Assembly (NCBI GenBank): GCA_030063045.1
Contig: JAQSEB010000093.1
Location: 124,001-188,000, forward strand
DNA from: Pratylenchus scribneri
Taxonomy: Eukaryota > Nematoda > Chromadorea > Rhabditida > Pratylenchidae
DNA length: 64,000 nt
Reading direction: 5' to 3'
Below, piece after piece: positions 1 to 12,359 of this stretch. A program made the position numbers and the translations under genes. Below the pieces are notes generated by a model, which saw nothing but the letters and a program-made list of their open reading frames with translations, was not told where the DNA came from and searched no databases. Every line of letters begins with the position of its first letter. Within the stretch, counting starts at the first letter, position 1.

Positions 1-1436
1 TTGACTTTGGGGCCATTTTTTAGAAATTCATAAAAAAATCAATATTGGGGTATTTTAAAAATCTAAAAAAGATAGGCCTCTATTTTTTAATGTAGAATAT
101 GATTCTATTAAGAGAATTCCAAAAAATTCAAATCCTAGCCCAGAAAATGTCATATATACCCTAGGCATAATTAGGCATAATTGACTTTGGGGCCATTTTT
201 TAGAAATTCATAAAAAAATCAATATTGGGGTATTTTAAAAATCTAAAAAAAGATAGGCCTGTATTTTTATTGTAGAATATGATTCTATTAAGAGAATTCC
301 AAAAAATTCAAATCCTAGCCCAGAAAATGTCATATATACCCTAGGCATAATTAGGCATAATTGACTTTGGGGCCATTTTTTAGAAATTCATAAAAAAATC
401 AATATTGGGGTATTTTAAAAATCTAAAAAAAGATAGGCCTGTATTTTTTAATGTAGAATATGATTCTATTAAGTGAATTCCAAAAAATTCAAATCCTAGC
501 CCAGAAAATGTCATATATACCCTAGGCATAATTGACTTTGGGGCCATTTTTTAGAAATTCATAAAAAAATCAATATTGGGGTATTTTAAAAATCTAAAAA
601 AAGATAGGCCTGTATTTTTTAATGGAGAATATGATTCTATCAAAAGAATTTCAAAAAATTCAATTCCTAGCCCATAAAATGTCTTATATACCCTAGGCAT
701 AATTGGGCATAATTGACTTTGGGGCCATTTTTTAGAAATTCATAAAAAAATCAATATTGGGGTATTTTAAAAATCTAAAAAAGATAGGCCTGTATTTTTT
801 AATGTAGAATATGATTCTATTAAGAGAATTCCAAAAAATTCAAATCCTAGCCCAGAAAATGTCATATATACCCTAGGCATAATTAGGCATAATTGACTTT
901 GGGGCCATTTTTTAGAAATTCATAAAAAAATCAATATTGGGGTATTTTAAAAATCTAAAAAAAGATAGGCCTGTATTTTTTAATGTAGAATATGATTCTA
1001 TTAAGAGAATTCCAAAAAATTCAAATCCTAGCCCAGAAAATGTCATATATACCCTAGGCATAATTAGGCATAATTGACTTTGGGGCCATTTTTTAGAAAT
1101 TCATAAAAAAATCAATATTGGGGTATTTTAAAAATCTAAAAAAGATAGGCCTGTATTTTTTAATGTAGAATATGATTCTATTAAGAGAATTCCAAAAAAT
1201 TCAAATCCTAGCCCAGAAAATGTCATATATACCCTAGGCATAATTAGGCATAATTGACTTTGGGGCCATTTTTTAGAAATTCATAAAAAAATCAATATTG
1301 GGGTATTTTAAAAATCTAAAAAAAGATAGACCTGTATTTTTTAATGGAGAATATGATTCTATTAAGTGAATTCCAAAAAATTCAAATCCAAGCCTAGAAA
1401 ATGTCATATATACCCTAGGCATAATTAGGCATAATT
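1..1436. repeat. A1 sub-block with GAATTC-bearing monomers
   Basis: The first eight or so monomers differ from the rest of A1. Nearly all read TATTAAG(A/T)GAATTCC where later monomers read TATCAAAAGAATTTC, so each carries an EcoRI-type GAATTC. Most also read AATGTAGAATATG rather than AATGGAGAATATG. One monomer here (near 630-660) already has the later form, and the block passes into the ordinary A1 type from about 1,500. This looks like a locally homogenised subtype whose left limit lies outside the window. Confidence 0.8.
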
Positions 1437-4400
1437 GACTTTGGGGCCATTTTTAGAAATTCATAAAAAAATCAATATTGGGGTATTTTAAAAATCTAAA
1501 AAAATAGGCCTGTATTTTTAATGGAGAATATGATTCTATCAAAAGAATTTCAAAAAATTCAAATCCAAGCCCAGAAAATGTCATATATACCCTAGGCATA
1601 ATTGACTTTGGGGGCATTTTTAGAAATTCATAAAAAAATCAATATTGGGGTATTTTAAAAATCTAAAAAAAGATAGGCCTGTATTTTTAATGGAGAATAT
1701 GATTCTATCAAAGGAATTTCAAAAAATTCAAATCCAAGCCTAGAAAATGTCATATATACCCTAGGCATAATTAGGCATAATTGACTTTGGGGCCATTTTT
1801 AGAAATTCATAAAAAAATCAATATTGGGGTATTTTAAAAATCTAAAAAAATAGGCCTGTATTTTTAATGGAGAATATGATTCTATCAAAAGAATTTCAAA
1901 AAATTCAAATCCAAGCCCAGAAAATGTCATATATACCCTAGGCATAATTGACTTTGGGGGCATTTTTAGAAATTCATAAAAAAATCAATATTGGGGTATT
2001 TTAAAAATCTAAAAAAAGATAGGCCTGTATTTTTAATGGAGAATATGATTCTATCAAAAGAATTTCAAAAAATTCAAATCCAAGCCCAGAAAATGTCATA
2101 TATACCCTAAGCATAATTGACTTTGGGGGCTTTTTTTAGAAATTCATAAAAAAATCAATATTGGGGTATTTTAAAAATCTAAAAAAAGATAGGCCTGTAT
2201 TTTTAATGGAGAATATGATTCTATCAAAAGAATTTCAAAAAATTCAAATCCAAGCCCAGAAAATGTCATATATACCCTAAGCATAATTGACTTTGGGGGC
2301 TTTTTTTAGAAATTCATAAAAAAATCAATATTGGGGTATTTTAAAAATCTAAAAAAAGATAGGCCTGTATTTTTTAATGGAGAATATGATTCTATCAAAA
2401 GAATTTCAAAAAATTCAAATCCTAGTCCAGAAAATGTCATATATACTCTAGGCATAATTAGGTCATAATTGACTTTGGGGCCATTTTTTAGAAATTCATA
2501 AAAAAAATCAATATTGGGGTATTTTAAAAATCAAAAAAAAAGATAGGCCTGTATTTTTTAATGGAGAATATGATTCTATCAAAAGAATTTCAAAAAATTC
2601 AAATCCTAGCCCAGAAAATGTCATATATACCCTAGGCATAATTGACTTTGGGGGCATTTTTTAGAAATTCATAAAAAAAATCAATATTGGGGTATTTTAA
2701 AAATCAAAAAAAAAGATAGGCCTGTATTTTTTAATGGAGAATATGATTCTATCAAAAGAATTTCAAAAAATTCAAATCCTAGTCCAGAAAATGTCATATA
2801 TACTCTAGGCATAATTAGGCATAATTGACTTTGGGGCCATTTTTTAGAAATTCATAAAAAAAATCAATATTGGGGTATTTTAAAAATCAAAAAAAAAGAT
2901 AGGCCTGTATTTTTTAATGGAGAATATGATTCTATCAAAAGAATTTCAAAAAATTCAAATCCTAGCCCAGAAAATGTCATATATACCCTAGGCATAATTG
3001 ACTTTGGGGGCATTTTTTAGAAATTCATAAAAAAATCAATATTGGGGTATTTTAAAAATCTAAAAAAAGATAGGCCTGTATTTTTAATGGAGAATATGAT
3101 TTTATCAAAAGAATTTCAAAAAATTCAAATCCAAGCCCAGAAATGTCATATATACCCTAAGCATAATTGACTTTGGGGGCTTTTTTTTAGAAATTCATAA
3201 AAAAATCAATATTGGGGTATTTTAAAAATCTAAAAAAAGAAAGGCCTGTATTTTTTAATGGAGAATATGATTCTATCAAAAGAATTTCAAAAAATTCAAA
3301 TCCTAGCCCAGAAAATGTCATATATACCCTAGGCATAATTGACTTTGGGGGCATTTTTTAGAAATTCATAAAAAAATCAATATTGGGGTATTTTAAAAAT
3401 CTAAAAAAAGATAGGCCTGTATTTTTAATGGAGAATATGATTCTATCAAAAGAATTTCAAAAAATTCAAATCCAAGCCCACAAAATGTCATATATACCCT
3501 AAGCATAATTGACTTTGGGGGCTTTTTTTTAGAAATTCATAAAAAAATCAATATTGGGGTATTTTAAAAATCTAAAAAAAGAAAGGCCTGTATTTTTTAA
3601 TGGAGAATATGATTCTATCAAAAGAATTTCAAAAAATTCAAATCCAAGCCCAGAAAATGTCATATATACCCTAAGCATAATTGACTTTGGGGGCTTTTTT
3701 TTAGAAATTCATAAAAAAATCAATATTGGGGTATTTTAAAAATCTAAAAAAAGAAAGGCCTGTATTTTTTAATGGAGAATATGATTCTATCAAAAGAATT
3801 TCAAAAAATTCAAATCCTAGTCCAGAAAATGTCATATATACTCTAGGCATAATTAGGCATAATTGACTTTGGGGCCATTTTTTAGAAATTCATAAAAAAA
3901 ATCAATATTGGGGTATTTTAAAAATCTAAAAAAAGATAGGCCTGTATTTTTAATGGAGAATATGATTCTATCAAAAGAATTTCAAAAAATTCAAATCCAA
4001 GCCCAGAAAATGTCATATATACCCTAGGCATAATTAGGCATAATTGACTTTGGGGCCATTTTTTAGAAATTCATAAAAAAAATCAATATTGGGGTATTTT
4101 AAAAATCTAAAAAAAGAAAGGCCTGTATTTTTTAATGGAGAATATGATTCTATCAAAAGAATTTCAAAAAATTCAAATCCTAGTCCAGAAAATGTCATAT
4201 ATACTCTAGGCATAATTAGGCATAATTGACTTTGGGGCCATTTTTTAGAAATTCATAAAAAAAATCAATATTGGGGTATTTTAAAAATCAAAAAAAAAGA
4301 TAGGCTTGTATTTTTTAATGGAGAATATGATTCTATCAAAAGAATTTCAAAAAATTCAAATCCTAGCCCAGAAAATGTCATATATACCCTAGGCATAATT

Positions 4401-6300
4401 GACTTTGGGGGCATTTTTTAGAAATTCATAAAAAAATCAATATTGGGGTATTTTAAAAATCTAAAAAAAGATAGGCCTGTATTTTTAATGGAGAATATGA
4501 TTCTATCAAAAGAATTTCAAAAAATTCAAATCCTAGTCCAGAAAATGTCATATATACTCTAGGCATAATTAGGCATAATTGACTTTGGGGCCATTTTTTA
4601 GAAATTCATAAAAAAAATCAATATTGGGGTATTTTAAAAATCTAAAAAAAGAAAGGCCTGTATTTTTTAATGGAGAATATGATTCTATCAAAAGAATTTC
4701 AAAAAATTCAAATCCTAGTCCAGAAAATGTCATATATACTCTAGGCATAATTAGGCATAATTGACTTTGGGGCCATTTTTTAGAAATTCATAAAAAAAAT
4801 CAATATTGGGGTATTTTAAAAATCAAAAAAAAAGATAGGCTTGTATTTTTTAATGGAGAATATGATTCTATCAAAAGAATTTCAAAAAATTCAAATCCTA
4901 GCCCAGAAAATGTCATATATACCCTAGGCATAATTGACTTTGGGGGCATTTTTTAGAAATTCATAAAAAAATCAATATTGGGGTATTTTAAAAATCTAAA
5001 AAAAGATAGGCCTGTATTTTTAATGGAGAATATGATTCTATCAAAAGAATTTCAAAAAATTCAAATCCAAGCCCAGAAAATGTCATATATACCCTAAGCA
5101 TAATTGACTTTGGGGGCTTTTTTTAGAAATTCATAAAAAAATCAATATTGGGGTATTTTAAAAATCTAAAAAAAGATAGGCCTGTATTTTTAATGGAGAA
5201 TATGATTTTATCAAAAGAATTTCAAAAAATTCAAATCCAAGCCCAGAAAATGTCATATATACCCTAAGCATAATTGACTTTGGGGGCTTTTTTTAGAAAT
5301 TCATAAAAAAATAAATATTGGGGTATTTTAAAAATCTAAAAAAAGATAGGCCTGTATTTTTTAATGGAGAATATGATTCTATCAAAAGAATTTCAAAAAA
5401 TTCAAATCCTAGCCCAGAAAATGTCATATATACCCTAGGCATAATTGACTTTGGGGGCATTTTTTAGAAATTCATAAAAAAAATCAATATTGGGGTATTT
5501 TAAAAATCTAAAAAAAGAAAGGCCTGTATTTTTTAATGGAGAATATGATTCTATCAAAAGAATTTCAAAAAATTCAAATCCTAGTCCAGAAAATGTCATA
5601 TATACTCTAGGCATAATTAGGCATAATTGACTTTGGGGCCATTTTTTAGAAATTCATAAAAAAAATCAATATTGGGGTATTTTAAAAATCAAAAAAAAAG
5701 ATAGGCTTGTATTTTTTAATGGAGAATATGATTCTATCAAAAGAATTTCAAAAAATTCAAATCCTAGCCCAGAAAATGTCATATATACCCTAGGCATAAT
5801 TGACTTTGGGGGCATTTTTTAGAAATTCATAAAAAAATCAATATTGGGGTATTTAAAAATCTAAAAAAAGATAGGCCTGTATTTTTAATGGAGTATATGA
5901 TTCTATCAAAAGAATTTCAAAAAATTCAAATCCAAGCCCAGAAAATGTCATATATACCCTAAGCATAATTGACTTTGGGGGCTTTTTTTAGAAATTCATA
6001 AAAAAATCAATATTGGGGTATTTTAAAAATCTAAAAAAAGATAGGCCTGTATTTTTAATGGAGAATATGATTTTATCAAAAGAATTTCAAAAAATTCAAA
6101 TCCAAGCCCAGAAAATGTCATATATACCCTAAGCATAATTGACTTTGGGGGCTTTTTTTAGAAATTCATAAAAAAATCAATATTGGGGTATTTTAAAAAT
6201 CTAAAAAAAGATAGGCCTGTATTTTTTAATGGAGAATATGATTCTATCAAAAGAATTTCAAAAAATTCAAATCCTAGCCCAGAAAATGTCATATATACCC

Positions 6301-7324
6301 TAGGCATAATTGACTTTGGGGGCATTTTTTAGAAATTCATAAAAAAATCAATATTGGGGTATTTTAAAAATCTAAAAAAAGATAGGCCTGTATTTTTAAT
6401 GGAGAATATGATTCTATCAAAAGAATTTCAAAAAATTCAAATCCAAGCCCAGAAAATGTCATATATACCCTAAGCATAATTGACTTTGGGGGCTTTTTTT
6501 AGAAATTCATAAAAAAATCAATATTGGGGTATTTTAAAAATCTAAAAAAAGATAGGCCTGTATTTTTAATGGAGAATATGATTCTATCAAAAGAATTTCA
6601 AAAAATTCAAATCCAAGCCCAGAAAATGTCATATATACCCTAAGCATAATTGACTTTGGGGGCTTTTTTTAGAAATTCATAAAAAAATCAATATTGGGGT
6701 ATTTTAAAAATCTAAAAAAAGATAGGCCTGTATTTTTTAATGGAGAATATGATTCTATCAAAAGAATTTCAAAAAATTCAAATCCTAGCCCAGAAAATGT
6801 CATATATACCCTAGGCATAATTGACTTTGGGGGCATTTTTTAGAAATTCATAAAAAAATCAATATTGGGGTATTTTAAAAATCTAAAAAAAGATAGGCCT
6901 GTATTTTTAATGGAGAATATGATTCTATCAAAAGAATTTCAAAAAATTCAAATCCAAGCCCAGAAAATGTCATATATACCCTAAGCATAATTGACTTTGG
7001 GGGCTTTTTTTAGAAATTCATAAAAAAATCAATATTGGGGTATTTTAAAAAATCTAAAAAAAGATAGGCCTGTATTTTTAATGGAGAATATGATTTTATC
7101 AAAAGAATTTCAAAAAATTCAAATCCAAGCCCAGAAAATGTCATATATACCCTAAGCATAATTGACTTTGGGGGCTTTTTTTAGAAATTCATAAAAAAAT
7201 CAATATTGGGGTATTTTAAAAATCTAAAAAAAGATAGGCCTGTATTTTTTAATGGAGAATATGATTCTATCAAAAGAATTTCAAAAAATTCAAATCCTAG
7301 CCCAGAAAATGTCATATATACCCT
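6301..7324. repeat. Trimeric higher-order repeat in A1, 511-512 bp period
   Basis: One intermediate-type monomer (CTAGGCATAATTGAC with GGGGGCATTTTTT) is followed by two short-type monomers (CTAAGCATAATTGAC with GGGGGCTTTTTTT), and the pattern then repeats. The TAGGCATAA marker falls at 6301, 6812 and 7324, giving steps of 511 and 512 bp, close to 3 x 170. The same trimer recurs at 10,058-11,080. Confidence 0.8.
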
Positions 7325-7500
7325 AGGCATAATTGACTTTGGGGGCATTTTTTAGAAATTCATAAAAAAATCAATATTGGGGTATTTTAAAAATCTAAAA
7401 AAAGATAGGCCTGTATTTTTAATGGAGAATATGATTTTATCAAAAGAATTTCAAAAAATTCAAATCCTAGCCCAGAAAATGTCATATATACCCTAAGCAT

Positions 7501-8870
7501 AATTGACTTTGGGGGCTTTTTTTAGAAATTCATAAAAAAATCAATATTGGGGTATTTTAAAAATCTAAAAAAAGATAGGCCTGTATTTTTAATGGAGAAT
7601 ATGATTTTATCAAAAGAATTTCAAAAAATTCAAATCCTAGCCCAGAAAATGTCATATATACCCTAAGCATAATTGACTTTGGGGGCTTTTTTTAGAAATT
7701 CATAAAAAAATCAATATTGGGGTATTTTAAAAATCTAAAAAAAGATAGGCCTGTATTTTTAATGGAGAATATGATTTTATCAAAAGAATTTCAAAAAATT
7801 CAAATCCAAGCCCAGAAAATGTCATATATACCCTAAGCATAATTGACTTTGGGGGCTTTTTTTAGAAATTCATAAAAAAATCAATATTGGGGTATTTTAA
7901 AAATCTAAAAAAAGATAGGCCTGTATTTTTAATGGAGAATATGATTTTATCAAAAGAATTTCAAAAAATTCAAATCCTAGCCCAGAAAATGTCATATATA
8001 CCCTAAGCATAATTGACTTTGGGGGCTTTTTTTAGAAATTCATAAAAAAATCAATATTGGGGTATTTTAAAAATCTAAAAAAAGATAGGCCTGTATTTTT
8101 AATGGAGAATATCATTCTATCAAAAGAATTTCAAAAAATTCAAATCCAAGCCCAGAAAATGTCATATATACCCTAAGCATAATTGACTTTGGGGGCTTTT
8201 TTTAGAAATTCATAAAAAAATCAATATTGGGGTATTTTAAAAATCTAAAAAAAGATAGGCCTGTATTTTTAATGGAGAATATGATTCTATCAAAAGAATT
8301 TCAAAAAATTCAAATCCAAGCCCAGAAAATGTCATATATACCCTAAGCATAATTGACTTTGGGGGCTTTTTTTAGAAATTCATAAAAAAATCAATATTGG
8401 GGTATTTTAAAAATCTAAAAAAAGATAGGCCTGTATTTTTAATGGAGAATATGATTCTATCAAAAGAATTTCAAAAAATTCAAATCCAAGCCCAGAAAAT
8501 GTCATATATACCCTAAGCATAATTGACTTTGGGGGCTTTTTTTAGAAATTCATAAAAAAATCAATATTGGGGTATTTTAAAAATCTAAAAAAAGATAGGC
8601 CTGTATTTTTAATGGAGAATATGATTCTATCAAAAGAATTTCAAAAAATTCAAATCCAAGCCCAGAAAATGTCATATATACCCTAAGCATAATTGACTTT
8701 GGGGGCTTTTTTTAGAAATTCATAAAAAAATCAATATTGGGGTATTTTAAAAATCTAAAAAAAGATAGGCCTGTATTTTTAATGGAGAATATGATTCTAT
8801 CAAAAGAATTTCAAAAAATTCAAATCCTAGTCCAGAAAATGTCATATATACTCTAGGCATAATTAGGCAT
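7501..8870. repeat. Eight consecutive 170-bp A1 monomers, perfectly regular
   Basis: The AATTGACTTTGGGGGC marker falls at 7501, 7671, 7841, 8011, 8181, 8351, 8521 and 8691: seven successive steps of exactly 170 bp. Copies differ only by scattered substitutions, such as ATGATTTTATC against ATGATTCTATC and ATCCTAGCCC against ATCCAAGCCC. The eighth monomer is a 180-bp version carrying the doubled 10-mer, which ends the run. This is the most uniform stretch of the array and suggests recent local amplification. Confidence 0.85.
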
Positions 8871-10057
8871 AATTGACTTTGGGGCCATTTTTTAGAAATT
8901 CATAAAAAAAATCAATATTGGGGTATTTTAAAAATCAAAAAAAAAGATAGGCTTGTATTTTTTAATGGAGAATATGATTCTATCAAAAGAATTTCAAAAA
9001 ATTCAAATCCTAGCCCAGAAAATGTCATATATACCCTAGGCATAATTGACTTTGGGGGCATTTTTTAGAAATTCATAAAAAAATCAATATTGGGGTATTT
9101 TAAAAATCTAAAAAAAGATAGGCCTGTATTTTTAATGGAGAATATGATTCTATCAAAAGAATTTCAAAAAATTCAAATCCAAGCCCAGAAAATGTCATAT
9201 ATACCCTAAGCATAATTGACTTTGGGGGCTTTTTTTAGAAATTCATAAAAAAATCAATATTGGGGTATTTTAAAAATCTAAAAAAAGATAGGCCTGTATT
9301 TTTAATGGAGAATATGATTCTATCAAAAGAATTTCAAAAAATTCAAATCCAAGCCCAGAAAATGTCATATATACCCTAAGCATAATTGACTTTGGGGGCT
9401 TTTTTTAGAAATTCATAAAAAAATCAATATTGGGGTATTTTAAAAATCTAAAAAAAGATAGGCCTGTATTTTTAATGGAGAATATGATTTTATCAAAAGA
9501 ATTTCAAAAAATTCAAATCCTAGCCCAGAAAATGTCATATATACCCTAAGCATAATTGACTTTGGGGGCTTTTTTTAGAAATTCATAAAAAAATCAATAT
9601 TGGGGTATTTTAAAAATCTAAAAAAAGATAGGCCTGTATTTTTAATGGAGAATATGATTCTATCAAAAGAATTTCAAAAAATTCAAATCCAAGCCCAGAA
9701 AATGTCATATATACCCTAAGCATAATTGACTTTGGGGGCTTTTTTTAGAAATTCATAAAAAAATCAATATTGGGGTATTTTAAAAATCTAAAAAAAGATA
9801 GGCCTGTATTTTTAATGGAGAATATGATTTTATCAAAAGAATTTCAAAAAATTCAAATCCAAGCCCAGAAAATGTCATATATACCCTAAGCATAATTGAC
9901 TTTGGGGGCTTTTTTTAGAAATTCATAAAAAAATCAATATTGGGGTATTTTAAAAATCTAAAAAAAGATAGGCCTGTATTTTTTAATGGAGAATATGATT
10001 CTATCAAAAGAATTTCAAAAAATTCAAATCCTAGCCCAGAAAATGTCATATATACCC

Positions 10058-11080
10058 TAGGCATAATTGACTTTGGGGGCATTTTTTAGAAATTCATAAA
10101 AAAATCAATATTGGGGTATTTTAAAAATCTAAAAAAAGATAGGCCTGTATTTTTAATGGAGAATATGATTCTATCAAAAGAATTTCAAAAAATTCTAATC
10201 CAAGCCCAGAAAATGTCATATATACCCTAAGCATAATTGACTTTGGGGGCTTTTTTTAGAAATTCATAAAAAAATCAATATTGGGGTATTTTAAAAATCT
10301 AAAAAAAGATAGGCCTGTATTTTTAATGGAGAATATGATTCTATCAAAAGAATTTCAAAAAATTCAAATCCAAGCCCAGAAAATGTCATATATACCCTAA
10401 GCATAATTGACTTTGGGGGCTTTTTTTAGAAATTCATAAAAAAATCAATATTGGGGTATTTTAAAAATCTATAAAAAGATAGGCCTGTATTTTTTAATGG
10501 AGAATATGATTCTATCAAAAGAATTTCAAAAAATTCAAATCCTAGCCCAGAAAATGTCATATATACCCTAGGCATAATTGACTTTGGGGGCATTTTTTAG
10601 AAATTCATAAAAAAATCAATATTGGGGTATTTTAAAAATCTAAAAAAAGATAGGCCTGTATTTTTAATGGAGAATATGATTCTATCAAAAGAATTTCAAA
10701 AAATTCAAATCCAAGCCCAGAAAATGTCATATATACCCTAAGCATAATTGACTTTGGGGGCTTTTTTTAGAAATTCATAAAAAAATCAATATTGGGGTAT
10801 TTTAAAAATCTAAAAAAAGATAGGCCTGTATTTTTAATGGAGAATATGATTTTATCAAAAGAATTTCAAAAAATTCAAATCCAAGCCCAGAAAATGTCAT
10901 ATATACCCTAAGCATAATTGACTTTGGGGGCTTTTTTTAGAAATTCATAAAAAAATCAATATTGGGGTATTTTAAAAATCTAAAAAAAGATAGGCCTGTA
11001 TTTTTTAATGGAGAATATGATTCTATCAAAAGAATTTCAAAAAATTCAAATCCTAGCCCAGAAAATGTCATATATACCCT
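10058..11080. repeat. Second block of the 511-bp trimeric higher-order repeat
   Basis: The TAGGCATAA marker of the intermediate-type monomer falls at 10,058, 10,569 and 11,080, both steps being exactly 511 bp, with two short-type monomers between markers. Same architecture as 6,301-7,324. The two blocks are separated by the 170-bp run and mixed monomers, so the trimer was either spread or interrupted after it formed. Confidence 0.78.
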
Positions 11081-12359
11081 AGGCATAATTGACTTTGGGG
11101 GCATTTTTTAGAAATTCATAAAAAAAATCAATATTGGGGTATTTTAAAAATCTAAAAAAAGAAAGGCCTGTATTTTTTAATGGAGAATATGATTCTATCA
11201 AAAGAATTTCAAAAAATTCAAATCCTAGTCCAGAAAATGTCATATATACTCTAGGCATAATTAGGCATAATTGACTTTGGGGCCATTTTTTAGAAATTCA
11301 TAAAAAAAATCAATATTGGGGTATTTTAAAAATCAAAAAAAAAGATAGGCTTGTATTTTTTAATCTAGAATATGATTCTATCAAAAGAATTTCAAAAAAT
11401 TCAAATCCTAGCCCAGAAAATGTCATATATACCCTAGGCATAATTGACTTTGGGGGCATTTTTTAGAAATTCATAAAAAAATCAATATTGGGGTATTTTA
11501 AAAATCTAAAAAAAGATAGGCCTGTATTTTTAATGGAGAATATGATTCTATCAAAAGAATTTCAAAAAATTCAAATCCAAGCCCAGAAAATGTCATATAT
11601 ACCCTAAGCATAATTGACTTTGGGGGCTTTTTTTAGAAATTCATAAAAAAATCAATATTGGGGTATTTTAAAAATCTAAAAAAAGATAGGCCTGTATTTT
11701 TAATGGAGAATATGATTTTATCAAAAGAATTTCAAAAAATTCAAATCCAAGCCCAGAAAATGTCATATATACCCTAAGCATAATTGACTTTGGGGGCTTT
11801 TTTTAGAAATTCATAAAAAAATCAATATTGGGGTATTTTAAAAATCTAAAAAAAGATAGGCCTGTATTTTTTAATGGAGAATATGATTCTATCAAAAGAA
11901 TTTCAAAAAATTCAAATCCTAGCCCAGAAAATGTCATATATACCCTAGGCATAATTGACTTTGGGGGCATTTTTTAGAAATTCATAAAAAAAATCAATAT
12001 TGGGGTATTTTAAAAATCAAAAAAAAGATAGGCCTGTATTTTTTAATGGAGAATATGATTCTATCAAAAGAATTTCAAAAAATTCAAATCCTAGTCCAGA
12101 AAATGTCATATATACTCTAGGCATAATTAGGCATAATTGACTTTGGGGCCATTTTTTAGAAATTCATAAAAAAAATCAATATTGGGGTATTTTAAAAATC
12201 AAAAAAAAAGATAGGCCTGTATTTTTTAATGGAGAATATGATTCTATCAAAAGAATTTCAAAAAATTCAAATCATAGCCCAGAAAATGTCATATATACCC
12301 TAGGCATAATTGACTTTGGGGGCATTTTTTAGAAATTCATAAAAAAAATCAATATTGGG

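Noticed and set aside
3554..3739. Plus-strand open frame of 61 codons
   Set aside because: One satellite monomer read in a frame that happens to stay open; neighbouring monomers close it with single-base differences.
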